Shown in pieces: positions 56,907 through 64,000 of a stretch of 64,000 nt of DNA (position 1 is its first letter; each line of letters starts with the position of its first letter). Source of the stretch: Arthrobacter sp. SLBN-122 (lineage in GTDB: Bacteria > Actinomycetota > Actinomycetes > Actinomycetales > Micrococcaceae). The notes below the pieces were generated by a model, which was not told where the DNA came from, made no database searches, and saw only the letters and a list, made by a program, of their open reading frames with translations. Location: NCBI RefSeq assembly GCF_006715165.1, contig NZ_VFMS01000001.1, positions 1,798,001 to 1,862,000 on the forward strand, read 5' to 3'. The position numbers were made by a program, and so were the translations under genes.

Positions 56907-58403
56907 TCAGCGGCGCGGCGAGTAGTACGTCAGGGCCCTCGGCTGGATCCGGTAGGCAACGCTGCGGACTCCGGCCAGCGCTTCTCCATCCACTGCCAGC
57001 GCCATGGGCGCGCCCCCGGCGTCAATCCTGACTTCCGTGGCCTCACGCAGGTGGGTGATGCTGGAACCTGCCACCGTGCCCGTCAGCACGGACCACAGCA
57101 GCCGCACCCGTGCGAAGGATTCATCGGCGGTAATCATCCGCACATCCAGCACCCCGTCATCCATCACCGGCCGGAGAAGCGGCGCATGGTCCCGGGGGTA
57201 GAACCGGCCCCGGCCAAGATAGGCGATCCACACCTTGTGCACCACTCCGTCCACGGACAGCGTGATGGGGGTGCCCGCGGCAAAGGTCCTGAACATCGCC
57301 ACGACGCCGGCCAACGGCTTCCCCAGCGCCGGCTGCAGGTACTCCCGCCGCCGCACGAAGTTCGGGTACAGGCCGATGCTCGAGGTGTTGAGCATGACCA
57401 GTTCGGATACCTCTGGGCTTCCCGCCAGGCCACGTTCCGCGGTTACGACGCCGATGTCAGCCAGGGCCGCATCACCTTTGCCTGCCGCTTCCACAGCATC
57501 CTTCAGGCTTCCTGTCCCCGCGTCGCGGGCAAAGTGGTTCAGGGTTCCCCCCGGCAGGACCAGCAGGGGAATGGAACGTTCGACGGCGGCAGCGGCTGCC
57601 GCTCCCACGGTTCCGTCACCGCCCCACACGCCCAGGGCGCGGGTACCGGGGAAGTCAGCGGTGGCGGCAATCCGCTGCAGCAGGTCCTCGTCAGGCTGCA
57701 CGGTGTTTATATGCGCCTTGGGAAATACTTCCTTGAGCGCTGACGCGGTTTCCTCCTTGAACGACCCGCCCAGAGTGTTCACCACGATGCTTAGGCCCTC
57801 GCCGTCCGGCAGCTCAGGTGCACTGGTCCAGGCCCTGGTGGTTTGCGGTATCGGCGGACGGACCGGCCACCAGTGCCGTGTCACCAGGGCGGCACCGGCA
57901 CCAAGCGCTGAACCGAAGAGGACGTCCGAGGGCCAGTGCGCGCCGGTGTGCACCCTTGAGTAGGCAACTCCCAAGGCGGCGGGAGCCAGGGCGGCACCCA
58001 CGGCGGGACGAACAAGGCCGGCGCCGACAGCAAACGCTATGGCAGACGCTGAGTGCCCCGACGGCATGGACGAGCTCGTGGGCTGCGGATGCACGAAGCG
58101 GAAGACCGGCAGGTGCTCGGGGAGCGGGCGGGTCCGGGGGAGCAGTGTTTTAAACACCACGTTCGTGACGGCGGAGGCCACCCCCTGGGCGAGCAGGCCG
58201 TGCAGCGCGGCCCTCCGGGTCTTGCCTGGGAAGAGTGCCAGGACCGCCGCCGCCCCCATCCAGAGTTTGCCCTTGTTGGCTGAGGCTGAGAGCCGGCGAA
58301 AGAACGTGTCATGGTTGCCGCCCGGGAGGTTTGATACATGCTTGAGAAGGTATCTATCGAGGCGGCTTACCCAGCTTCGTCCCCGCGGCCTTGCGCTTTG
58401 CAT
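56907..58403 (-). CDS. bifunctional PAP2 phosphatase / diacylglycerol kinase-like protein
   Basis: A 498-residue fusion. The N-terminal half is a membrane PAP2 phosphatase: KTLLPRTRP, SSSMPSGHSAS and SRVHTGAHWPSDV. The C-terminal half is a DAGK/sphingosine-kinase-type catalytic domain: LSIVVNTLGGSF, LGVWGGDGTVGAAA and LPGGTLNHFARD. It would interconvert lipid phosphates, possibly recycling undecaprenyl phosphate or phosphatidic acid. Such fusions are common in Actinobacteria. No gene is adjacent in operon. Confidence 0.9.
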   Translation of the reverse strand: MQSARPRGRSWVSRLDRYLLKHVSNLPGGNHDTFFRRLSASANKGKLWMGAAAVLALFPGKTRRAALHGLLAQGVASAVTNVVFKTLLPRTRPLPEHLPVFRFVHPQPTSSSMPSGHSASAIAFAVGAGLVRPAVGAALAPAALGVAYSRVHTGAHWPSDVLFGSALGAGAALVTRHWWPVRPPIPQTTRAWTSAPELPDGEGLSIVVNTLGGSFKEETASALKEVFPKAHINTVQPDEDLLQRIAATADFPGTRALGVWGGDGTVGAAAAAAVERSIPLLVLPGGTLNHFARDAGTGSLKDAVEAAGKGDAALADIGVVTAERGLAGSPEVSELVMLNTSSIGLYPNFVRRREYLQPALGKPLAGVVAMFRTFAAGTPITLSVDGVVHKVWIAYLGRGRFYPRDHAPLLRPVMDDGVLDVRMITADESFARVRLLWSVLTGTVAGSSITHLREATEVRIDAGGAPMALAVDGEALAGVRSVAYRIQPRALTYYSPRR

Positions 58404-58425
58404 GTGATCACCCTAACCCCAAGTG

Positions 58426-59640
58426 CTACTCCCGCTCAGCGGCCCGCTCCCCGCTCCGCAGGGGCCTTGCGGCTCCGGCCAGAAGCAGGGCCACCAGGAT
58501 GGGCGCCATGATCGCCAGCAGGGCAGTGTGGATACCGGTGAGGTCACCCAGGTAACCCAGCAGCGGGGGTCCTGCGAGGAAGGATATATACCCGAGGGTG
58601 GATACAACCGAAACGCGGGCAGCGGAGTGCTGTGGGTCATCGGAGGCAGCGGACATGCCCATTGGGAAGGCCAAGGCGGCACCAACGCCCCAAAGGGCCG
58701 CGCCGATGCCGGCGAGCCAGATGTTGGGGGCCAGCACAAAGAGACCCAGTCCGGCAGCTGCCGCGGCCATGCTGGCCCGCAACACGGTGACCCGTCCGTA
58801 CCTGTCGATAACGCGGCCGCCGAGGAACCGCATGGCCGTCATGGCAAGGACGAAGAGGGCGAACATAAGCGCCCCGGTTGACTCGGAGGCCGCGAGTCCG
58901 TCCACCGATGCCTTGGCAATCCAGTCGTTGCCAGCGCCTTCAGTGAGCGTGGCGCCGAGGACTACTACGCCGATCAGCAGAGTCCTGCTGTCCCTCCAGG
59001 CGGAAGGTCCCTTGGCCGGCTTCGGTTCCCCTTCGGCGGGGGCGGTTGAGATGTGAGGAAGGAAATAGCGCGGAACCACCAGGGCCACGAGCACCACCAC
59101 GGCGGCAATCACCAGGAGATGCAGCGGGAGGTCGATGCCCAGGGTGGAAAGCCCTGCCCCCACGAGGGCTCCAACGAATGCGCCGCCGCTGAAGGCCGCG
59201 TGGAACTGGGGCATGATGGTGCGGCGGAGCTTATGCTCCACGTCGGCGCCTTCGATGTTTTGTGCCACGTCCCAGAGCCCGATGCCAATGCCGAAGAAGA
59301 ACAGCGACACGGCCGTTCCGGGAATGGACGTGGCCGAGAGTGACAGGGCAATGCCCACGCCTGCCGCCGCCGCCAGCAGGCCGGCAAAGCGGACCGTGTT
59401 GGCGGTGCCAATCCTGCCGACCACCAGGCCGGCGGTGGGCAGTGCCAGCAACGAGCCCACGGCCGTGCACAGCAGCAGCGTGCCCATTTGGCCGGACGTG
59501 ATGTGCAGCGTTTGCGTGACGGCAGGGATCCTGGCCGCCCAACTGGCGAACACCAGTCCGTTGATGCCGAAGACCACGAACGTGGCTGCGGCGGCGGCCC
59601 TCAGGCCGGCCTGCTGTTCGGTGCCGGTGTTGGTGCTCAT
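58426..59640 (-). CDS. MFS transporter
   Basis: A 404-residue, 12-helix major facilitator of the FucP/YbjJ-like type: VVFGINGLVFASWAARIPAVTQTLHITSGQMGTLLLCTAVG at the N-terminus and GGRVIDRYGRVTVLRASM in the C-terminal half. It probably exports sugars or drugs. ATG 59640 overlaps the DeoR stop by 4 bp, so it is translated with the regulator and is probably controlled by it. Confidence 0.88.
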   Translation of the reverse strand: MSTNTGTEQQAGLRAAAAATFVVFGINGLVFASWAARIPAVTQTLHITSGQMGTLLLCTAVGSLLALPTAGLVVGRIGTANTVRFAGLLAAAAGVGIALSLSATSIPGTAVSLFFFGIGIGLWDVAQNIEGADVEHKLRRTIMPQFHAAFSGGAFVGALVGAGLSTLGIDLPLHLLVIAAVVVLVALVVPRYFLPHISTAPAEGEPKPAKGPSAWRDSRTLLIGVVVLGATLTEGAGNDWIAKASVDGLAASESTGALMFALFVLAMTAMRFLGGRVIDRYGRVTVLRASMAAAAAGLGLFVLAPNIWLAGIGAALWGVGAALAFPMGMSAASDDPQHSAARVSVVSTLGYISFLAGPPLLGYLGDLTGIHTALLAIMAPILVALLLAGAARPLRSGERAAERE

Positions 59641-60416
59641 ACGCTCACTACTTCCACAGAGTATTTTTCGAGTTCGGCTTTGTCCCTGGCGCTGAGTTTC
59701 CGGTCCGTCACGATCACATCCACCCGGTCCAGGCCGGCGACGAGTACCCGGGCATTGGCGTGCCACTTCGCTGCTGAGGCGGCCACCACCACGCGTGCCG
59801 CCGACTCCAGGCCGGCTTTCTTTACCGCTGCATCCTCCAGGTCGTGGGCCAGCAGGCCGTCGTGGAAATCCACGGCGCAGGGCGTGACCACCGCGGTGTC
59901 AAAGCGCAGCGACCTGATGTTGGACTCGGCCAGGGGCCCGCGGAAACAGAGTTCGCCGGGCACCACGCTACCGCCGGGCAGCAGCAGAGTGGGGCGGGCG
60001 CCCCCGGCATTGTCCCCGCCTGTGGCTGCATTGAGGGCCTGCAGGGACATGGGCATCAGGGTCAGTTCCCGGCCAAGCGCTGCCCGGGCCACCTCCGTTG
60101 CCGTACTGCCGCTGTCAAGCCAGACATGTTCACCCCGGACCAGCAGTCCCGCCACGGCAGCCGCGATGCGCTTCTTCGCGTCCTGGTCCTCCAGCTCGCG
60201 CTGTCCATAGCCGGGGTTCTGTCCGTGGCCGATCAGGCTCCGTGCACCGCCGTGGACCCTTCGGAGGACGCCATGGCCTGCCAGTACTTCAAGGTCCCGG
60301 CGGATGGTTGCGCCGGAGGCGGCACAGGCCTGCATCAGGTCCTCGACGCTTACCTCGGGCTGCCGCCGGAGGATTTCGGCAATGGCCCGGTGCCGCTCAT
60401 CGGTCTTCATGAGCAT
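59637..60416 (-). CDS. DeoR/GlpR-family transcriptional regulator
   Basis: A 259-residue regulator: N-terminal winged helix (VSVEDLMQACAASGATIRRDLEVLAGHGVLRRVHGGAR) followed by a sugar-phosphate-binding domain (VWLDSGSTATEVARAAL, LLLPGGSVVPGELCFRGPLAES). It should sense a phosphorylated sugar and repress the MFS gene with which it overlaps. Upstream (60417-60460), AGCATATG and AGCAAATG form an imperfect direct repeat that may be its operator. ATG 60416 and 60410 are both possible starts. Confidence 0.88.
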   Translation of the reverse strand: MLMKTDERHRAIAEILRRQPEVSVEDLMQACAASGATIRRDLEVLAGHGVLRRVHGGARSLIGHGQNPGYGQRELEDQDAKKRIAAAVAGLLVRGEHVWLDSGSTATEVARAALGRELTLMPMSLQALNAATGGDNAGGARPTLLLPGGSVVPGELCFRGPLAESNIRSLRFDTAVVTPCAVDFHDGLLAHDLEDAAVKKAGLESAARVVVAASAAKWHANARVLVAGLDRVDVIVTDRKLSARDKAELEKYSVEVVSV

Positions 60417-60528
60417 ATGCTAACAGTCAATGATCATTTGCTCAGTAAGAAAGAGAGATAACGGTTTGCTCCATCAGTTACGGCTGCTAATCCATCGGTA
60501 TAACAGCCATATCTGATAGGGCAACCTC

Positions 60529-62211
60529 TCAGCGGACGCGGTCAACCCTTTGTTCGTCCCATACCGGCTCAGCCGACTCGTAAACCTTCCCGTCGGAGCC
60601 GAACACCAGGAACCGGTCGAATGTCCGCGCGAACCAGCGGTCGTGGGTGACCGCCAGGACGGTTCCTTCGAAGTGGTCAATGGCCCGTTCCAGTGCTTCA
60701 GCCGAATGCAGGTCCAGGTTGTCCGTGGGTTCGTCGAGCAGCAGCAGGGTGGCACCGCTGAGCTGCAGCAGGAGGATCTGGAACCGTGCCTGCTGCCCGC
60801 CAGAGAGGGACTCATACTTCTGTTCCGACTGTCCTGCAAGCCCGTAACCGTCCAGTGCACCTGCGGCTGCCTCCCGGCCAAGGCCGGAACGGTGTTCATC
60901 GCCGCGGTGCAGGATTTCCAGCAGCGTCTTTCCCAACAGGTCGGGACGGACATGGGTCTGGGCGAAGAATCCGGGCCGGATCCTGGCGCCCAGTTTCACG
61001 GTGCCTTCGTGCGGTACCTCTGCGATCTCCACGTCGGAAACCGGCAGGTGCTCGCGTTCGGGGTCGGTGCCGCCGGTGGCCAGCAGCCGAAGGAAGTGTG
61101 ACTTGCCGGAGCCGTTGGAGCCCAGCACGCCCACGCGGTCGCCGAACCAGACCTCTGTGGAGAAGGGCTTCATCAGCCCGGTCAGTTCCAGCTGCTCCGC
61201 CACGATGGCACGCTTCGCGGTCCGCCCGCCCTTGAGCCGCATCTGCACGTTCTGCTCGATGGGCAGTGCCTCCGGCGGCCCCACTTCAAGGAACTTGGCC
61301 AGCCGGGTCTGGGCGGCATGGTAGCGGTTGGCCATATCTGAGCGGAAAGCGGCCTTGTTCTTGTACATGTTGACGAGTTCCTTGAGCTTGATGTGCTCCT
61401 CGTCCCAGCGTTTCCGCAATTCCTCGAACCGTGCGTTCCGGTCCGCCCGCGCCTCCACGTAGGATCCGAACCCGCCGCCATGGATCCATGCGGCGGCCCC
61501 GTTGATGCCGGGCTCCAGGGTGACAATGCGGCCGGCAGCGTTGTTCAGCAGTTCCCGGTCGTGGCTGATGAAGAAGACGGTCTTCCTGGACTCATTCAGC
61601 TTCTCCTCCAGCCAGCGCTTGCCGGGCACGTCAAGGTAGTTGTCCGGTTCGTCCAGGAGGAGGAGATCGTCCGGGCCGGCGAACAGTGCCTCCAGCACCA
61701 GCCGCTTTTGCTCGCCGCCTGAAAGGGTCGACGCCGGGCGGTGCTGTGCGCGGTCAAACGGCAGTCCCAGCGCGGCCATGCAGACCTCATCCCAGACGGT
61801 CTCGACGTCGTAGCCGCCGGCGTCCCCCCAGTCCACGATGGCCTGGGCGTAGCGCATCTGAGTGGGTTCGTCGTCGTGCTCCATCATGGCCAGTTCGGCG
61901 TCATCAACCTCGCGGGCGGCGGAAGCCAGCGCCGGGGGAGCGGCGGACACCAGGAGGTCCCGGACGGTGGAGCCGTCCCGCACCTGCCCCACGAACTGGC
62001 GCATGATGCCCATGTTTCCGGAGCGTCCAATGACACCCTCGTCCGGGACCAGGTCTCCTGCGATGATCCGGAACAGCGTGGTCTTGCCTGTGCCGTTGGG
62101 TCCGATCAGGGCGGTCTTGGTGCCGTCCGGAACCTTGAAGGTCACCCCGTTCAGGAGCTGGGTGCCGTCGGAGAGGAAGTAGTCGATGCCGGAAACGTCA
62201 ATATGGGCCAC
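60529..62211 (-). CDS. ABC-F family ATPase
   Basis: A 560-residue protein of two fused ABC domains with no membrane helices. Domain 1: Walker A GPNGTGKTT, signature TLSGGEQKRL, Walker B LLLLDEPDNYLD. Domain 2: Walker A GSNGSGKSH, signature SLSGGQQARF, Walker B LLLLDEPTDNLD. ABC-F proteins act on the ribosome, either in translation control or by displacing antibiotics. The linker between domains is charged and helical (KRWDEEHIKLKELVNMYKNK), as in this family. ATG 62211 follows the PBP stop by 25 bp, suggesting one operon. Confidence 0.9.
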   Translation of the reverse strand: MAHIDVSGIDYFLSDGTQLLNGVTFKVPDGTKTALIGPNGTGKTTLFRIIAGDLVPDEGVIGRSGNMGIMRQFVGQVRDGSTVRDLLVSAAPPALASAAREVDDAELAMMEHDDEPTQMRYAQAIVDWGDAGGYDVETVWDEVCMAALGLPFDRAQHRPASTLSGGEQKRLVLEALFAGPDDLLLLDEPDNYLDVPGKRWLEEKLNESRKTVFFISHDRELLNNAAGRIVTLEPGINGAAAWIHGGGFGSYVEARADRNARFEELRKRWDEEHIKLKELVNMYKNKAAFRSDMANRYHAAQTRLAKFLEVGPPEALPIEQNVQMRLKGGRTAKRAIVAEQLELTGLMKPFSTEVWFGDRVGVLGSNGSGKSHFLRLLATGGTDPEREHLPVSDVEIAEVPHEGTVKLGARIRPGFFAQTHVRPDLLGKTLLEILHRGDEHRSGLGREAAAGALDGYGLAGQSEQKYESLSGGQQARFQILLLQLSGATLLLLDEPTDNLDLHSAEALERAIDHFEGTVLAVTHDRWFARTFDRFLVFGSDGKVYESAEPVWDEQRVDRVR

Positions 62212-62236
62212 ACCGTCAATCCTCCCATGGCCGTCC

Positions 62237-64000
62237 CTAGCCGGCGGCGGTGAGGAATTGCTTCAGCAGCGGGCCGGAGGTGGTGGCGCCCAGGCCGCCG
62301 TCCTCCACGAAGACGGCCACGGCCAGGTCGCCGTGGACGGCCACGATCCAGGCATGGGTCTTCGGCGGATTCTCGTTGCCGAACTCGGCGGTTCCGGTCT
62401 TCGCTCCGACAGGCGCCCCGGGAACGCTCGAAAGGAAGCCGGCGTGGCCCGACGTAACCACCGCACGCATCATGTCTGCCAGTGACGCAGCCTCCGCGGC
62501 CGTGATCGGCTTGTCGGAAGCCGTGGATGGTGCCTCGGCGGTCGCCGTCGCGGAAGGTGCGGCGGCAGGAGCAGTGGAGCCCGCCGTCGTTCCCGCAGCC
62601 GGAGCCCCCGCATCGGGGTTGAGCACCAGTTGCGCGGAGACGGGGGCGCCCTTGGCCACCGAGCCTGCCATGATGGCCGCGGACAAGGGGGAGAGCAGTA
62701 CCTTGCCCTGGCCGATCATGGACGCTGCGTGTTCGGTGCCCTGGGCCTGCCCGGGAACCGAACCGAGGAAGGCTTCAGCACCAAGTTTCGGCGCTTCGAC
62801 CGCCACCCCCATGGACGTAGCGGCGGCTTCCAGCTGGCCCTGCGACACCGCGTCCCGCTGGGAAATGAAGGCGGTATTGCAGGAGTGCGCAAAGGCGTCC
62901 CGCAGGGTCACTGCACCCAGGGAGGTCTCCGGGTACCCTTCGGAGTTCTTGAAGGTCCGCCCGTCCACGGTGAGCGTGGGGGTGCACTGGACGGTGGAGT
63001 CCGGCGTCATCCCGTTGCGGAACATGGCCAGCGAGTCCACCATCTTGAAGATGGAACCCGGGGCGTACTGCCCCAGCATGGCTGTGTTGTACCCGTTGCT
63101 GCCCGGCCCCGAAGCCGCTGCCAGCACGGCACCGGTGGAAGGCCGAAGGGCCACGATGGCTGACGCCGGCCCCACTCCCTCCAGGGTGCTCTCGGCCAGG
63201 GTCTGCAGCCGGGGGTCAAGGGTAGTCTTCAGCGGCGTCCCAGGCTTGGGCTCCACCTGGAAGAGGACGCGCCGGGGGTCGGTGCCGGCGGACTGGATTT
63301 GTTCCCGCGTAAGGTCGGCGCGTTGGGCACGGATGACCACGGCGTCCGATCCGCGGAGCTGTTCGTCGTATTGCTGCTGGAGCCCGCCGATGCCCGTGAC
63401 GTCTCCGGGAGCCAGGGCACCATCGGACGCTTCGATCTGTTCGGCCGTGGCTTCCCCCACCGAACCGAGCACGGCACGGGCAAAGGTCCTGCTCGGAGCC
63501 AGGGGGATCGATGCCGGAATGCCGCGGGCGCCCGGGATGGCCCGGATCTGCTCATCGGAGATGGTCCTTCCCTCTTCCCGCAGGGTGATGGCCCGAACGA
63601 AGGCCTGCGCACCGGCTGCCTTGACCTGCTGCACGTAGGCGGCAGGATCCACCCCTACAAGGGCCGCCAGTTTTCCGGCGGAATCGGCAGGGTCCGCGCT
63701 GCCCAGCTGGGGCTTGTCGATGCCCACGTTCACCACGGGACGGTAAGTCACCAACGGGACGTCTCCGGCGCCAAGGATGTCGGCACGCTGAGGGGACTGG
63801 GATCCCTTGGTCACAATTTCGCTGTCCCCGAGGCCAGGCACCAGGAGGCCCGGATTCCAGACGGTGAGCCATTTGTCGCCGGACTTCCTGAAGTTCGCCG
63901 GGATGGTGTACTTCCACTCCGCATCGCCAAACTTCCAGGTGTAGTTCAACGGGGCGGAGGCCTTATCGCCGTCCAGCGTGAGTCCGCCCGCCTGGACCTC
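62237..64000 (-). CDS. penicillin-binding protein with MecA_N domain, 5' end beyond the window
   Basis: The open frame runs off the right edge, so the N-terminus is missing. Visible parts are an NTF2-like MecA_N region (LNYTWKFGDAEWKYTIPANFRKSGDKW), the PBP dimerisation domain (TRGIPASIPLAPSRTFARAVLG-like wording) and the transpeptidase: SIFK (catalytic Ser/Lys), SCN (second motif) and KTGTAEF. A Pro/Ala/Thr-rich insertion lies between SCN and KTG. It is a class B enzyme cross-linking peptidoglycan. The ABC-F gene follows 25 bp later. Confidence 0.88.
   Translation of the reverse strand, partial: EVQAGGLTLDGDKASAPLNYTWKFGDAEWKYTIPANFRKSGDKWLTVWNPGLLVPGLGDSEIVTKGSQSPQRADILGAGDVPLVTYRPVVNVGIDKPQLGSADPADSAGKLAALVGVDPAAYVQQVKAAGAQAFVRAITLREEGRTISDEQIRAIPGARGIPASIPLAPSRTFARAVLGSVGEATAEQIEASDGALAPGDVTGIGGLQQQYDEQLRGSDAVVIRAQRADLTREQIQSAGTDPRRVLFQVEPKPGTPLKTTLDPRLQTLAESTLEGVGPASAIVALRPSTGAVLAAASGPGSNGYNTAMLGQYAPGSIFKMVDSLAMFRNGMTPDSTVQCTPTLTVDGRTFKNSEGYPETSLGAVTLRDAFAHSCNTAFISQRDAVSQGQLEAAATSMGVAVEAPKLGAEAFLGSVPGQAQGTEHAASMIGQGKVLLSPLSAAIMAGSVAKGAPVSAQLVLNPDAGAPAAGTTAGSTAPAAAPSATATAEAPSTASDKPITAAEAASLADMMRAVVTSGHAGFLSSVPGAPVGAKTGTAEFGNENPPKTHAWIVAVHGDLAVAVFVEDGGLGATTSGPLLKQFLTAAG

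Noticed and set aside
60282..60287. AGTACT inside the DeoR gene as a fourth GAGTACTC site
   Set aside because: The flanks do not match (no G/C ends, no CTACYGG) and it is in coding sequence, unlike the three full sites.

Overview
The window is high-GC, densely coded chromosomal DNA with short intergenic gaps, many ATGA-type overlaps and GTG/TTG starts. Family content points to an actinobacterium of the Micrococcaceae, Arthrobacter/Pseudarthrobacter-like: an LigC-type DNA ligase, an orphan WXG100 protein, a CsoR copper operon, quinate/shikimate catabolic genes close to the Corynebacterium qsu set, a class F sortase, a CGNR regulator and an ssb gene embedded in ribosomal protein genes. I see no rRNA, tRNA, insertion sequence, prophage or CRISPR array. 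The genus is inference.

Layout. 1-3.9 kb: quinate/shikimate catabolism (dehydroshikimate dehydratase, cut by the window edge; quinate/shikimate dehydrogenase; IclR regulator; MHS-type transporter). 4-10.6 kb: LigC, an auxin-efflux-carrier family permease, an LLM oxidoreductase overlapping a GH13 enzyme, an AlaA-like aminotransferase and a small protein. 10.6-12.3 kb: an operon of a 66-residue protein, a BNR-repeat propeller and a MoaD/ThiS-like protein. 12.4-14.4 kb: a Gly/Asn-repeat surface protein followed by a class F sortase. 14.5-18.4 kb: a universal stress protein, then csoR, a copper chaperone and a copper ATPase. 18.4-24 kb: DUF2277, WXG100, an EamA exporter with a divergent CGNR regulator, two small membrane proteins, a MATE transporter and DoxX. 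24.4-28.8 kb: a 1463-residue secreted pectinase combining a CE12 esterase and a PL11 lyase. 28.9-38 kb: a double-hotdog thioesterase, dnaB with a cluster of DnaA-box-like sites upstream, membrane proteins with L7/L12-C-like motifs, a secreted protein, an FMN reductase, a PhzF protein and rpsF-ssb-rpsR-rplI.

38-52 kb is the most accessory part. A GH16 lipoprotein precedes a translationally coupled polysaccharide-assembly operon: HPr-kinase-like protein, GT2, Wzx-like flippase, polytopic polymerase-like protein, two small membrane proteins and a metallophosphoesterase. Two convergent GT2 genes, a divergent 901-residue LuxR/LAL regulator and a NeuD/PglD-like acyltransferase follow. 52-64 kb holds an M18 aminopeptidase, an amino-acid permease, an ABC exporter, a PAP2-diacylglycerol kinase fusion, an MFS transporter with a DeoR regulator, an ABC-F ATPase and a MecA_N-type penicillin-binding protein cut by the window edge.

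Main observation. The same compound promoter element, GAGTACTC-N-CTAC-Y-GG, followed after exactly 22 nt by a TANNCT -10 hexamer, occurs three times. One copy lies ahead of the Gly-rich surface protein, one ahead of the polysaccharide operon and one (on the minus strand) ahead of the two GT2 genes, each pointing at its gene. This suggests a single regulon tying a sortase-linked repeat protein to a surface polysaccharide. The LAL regulator beside the third copy is the obvious, untested candidate controller.
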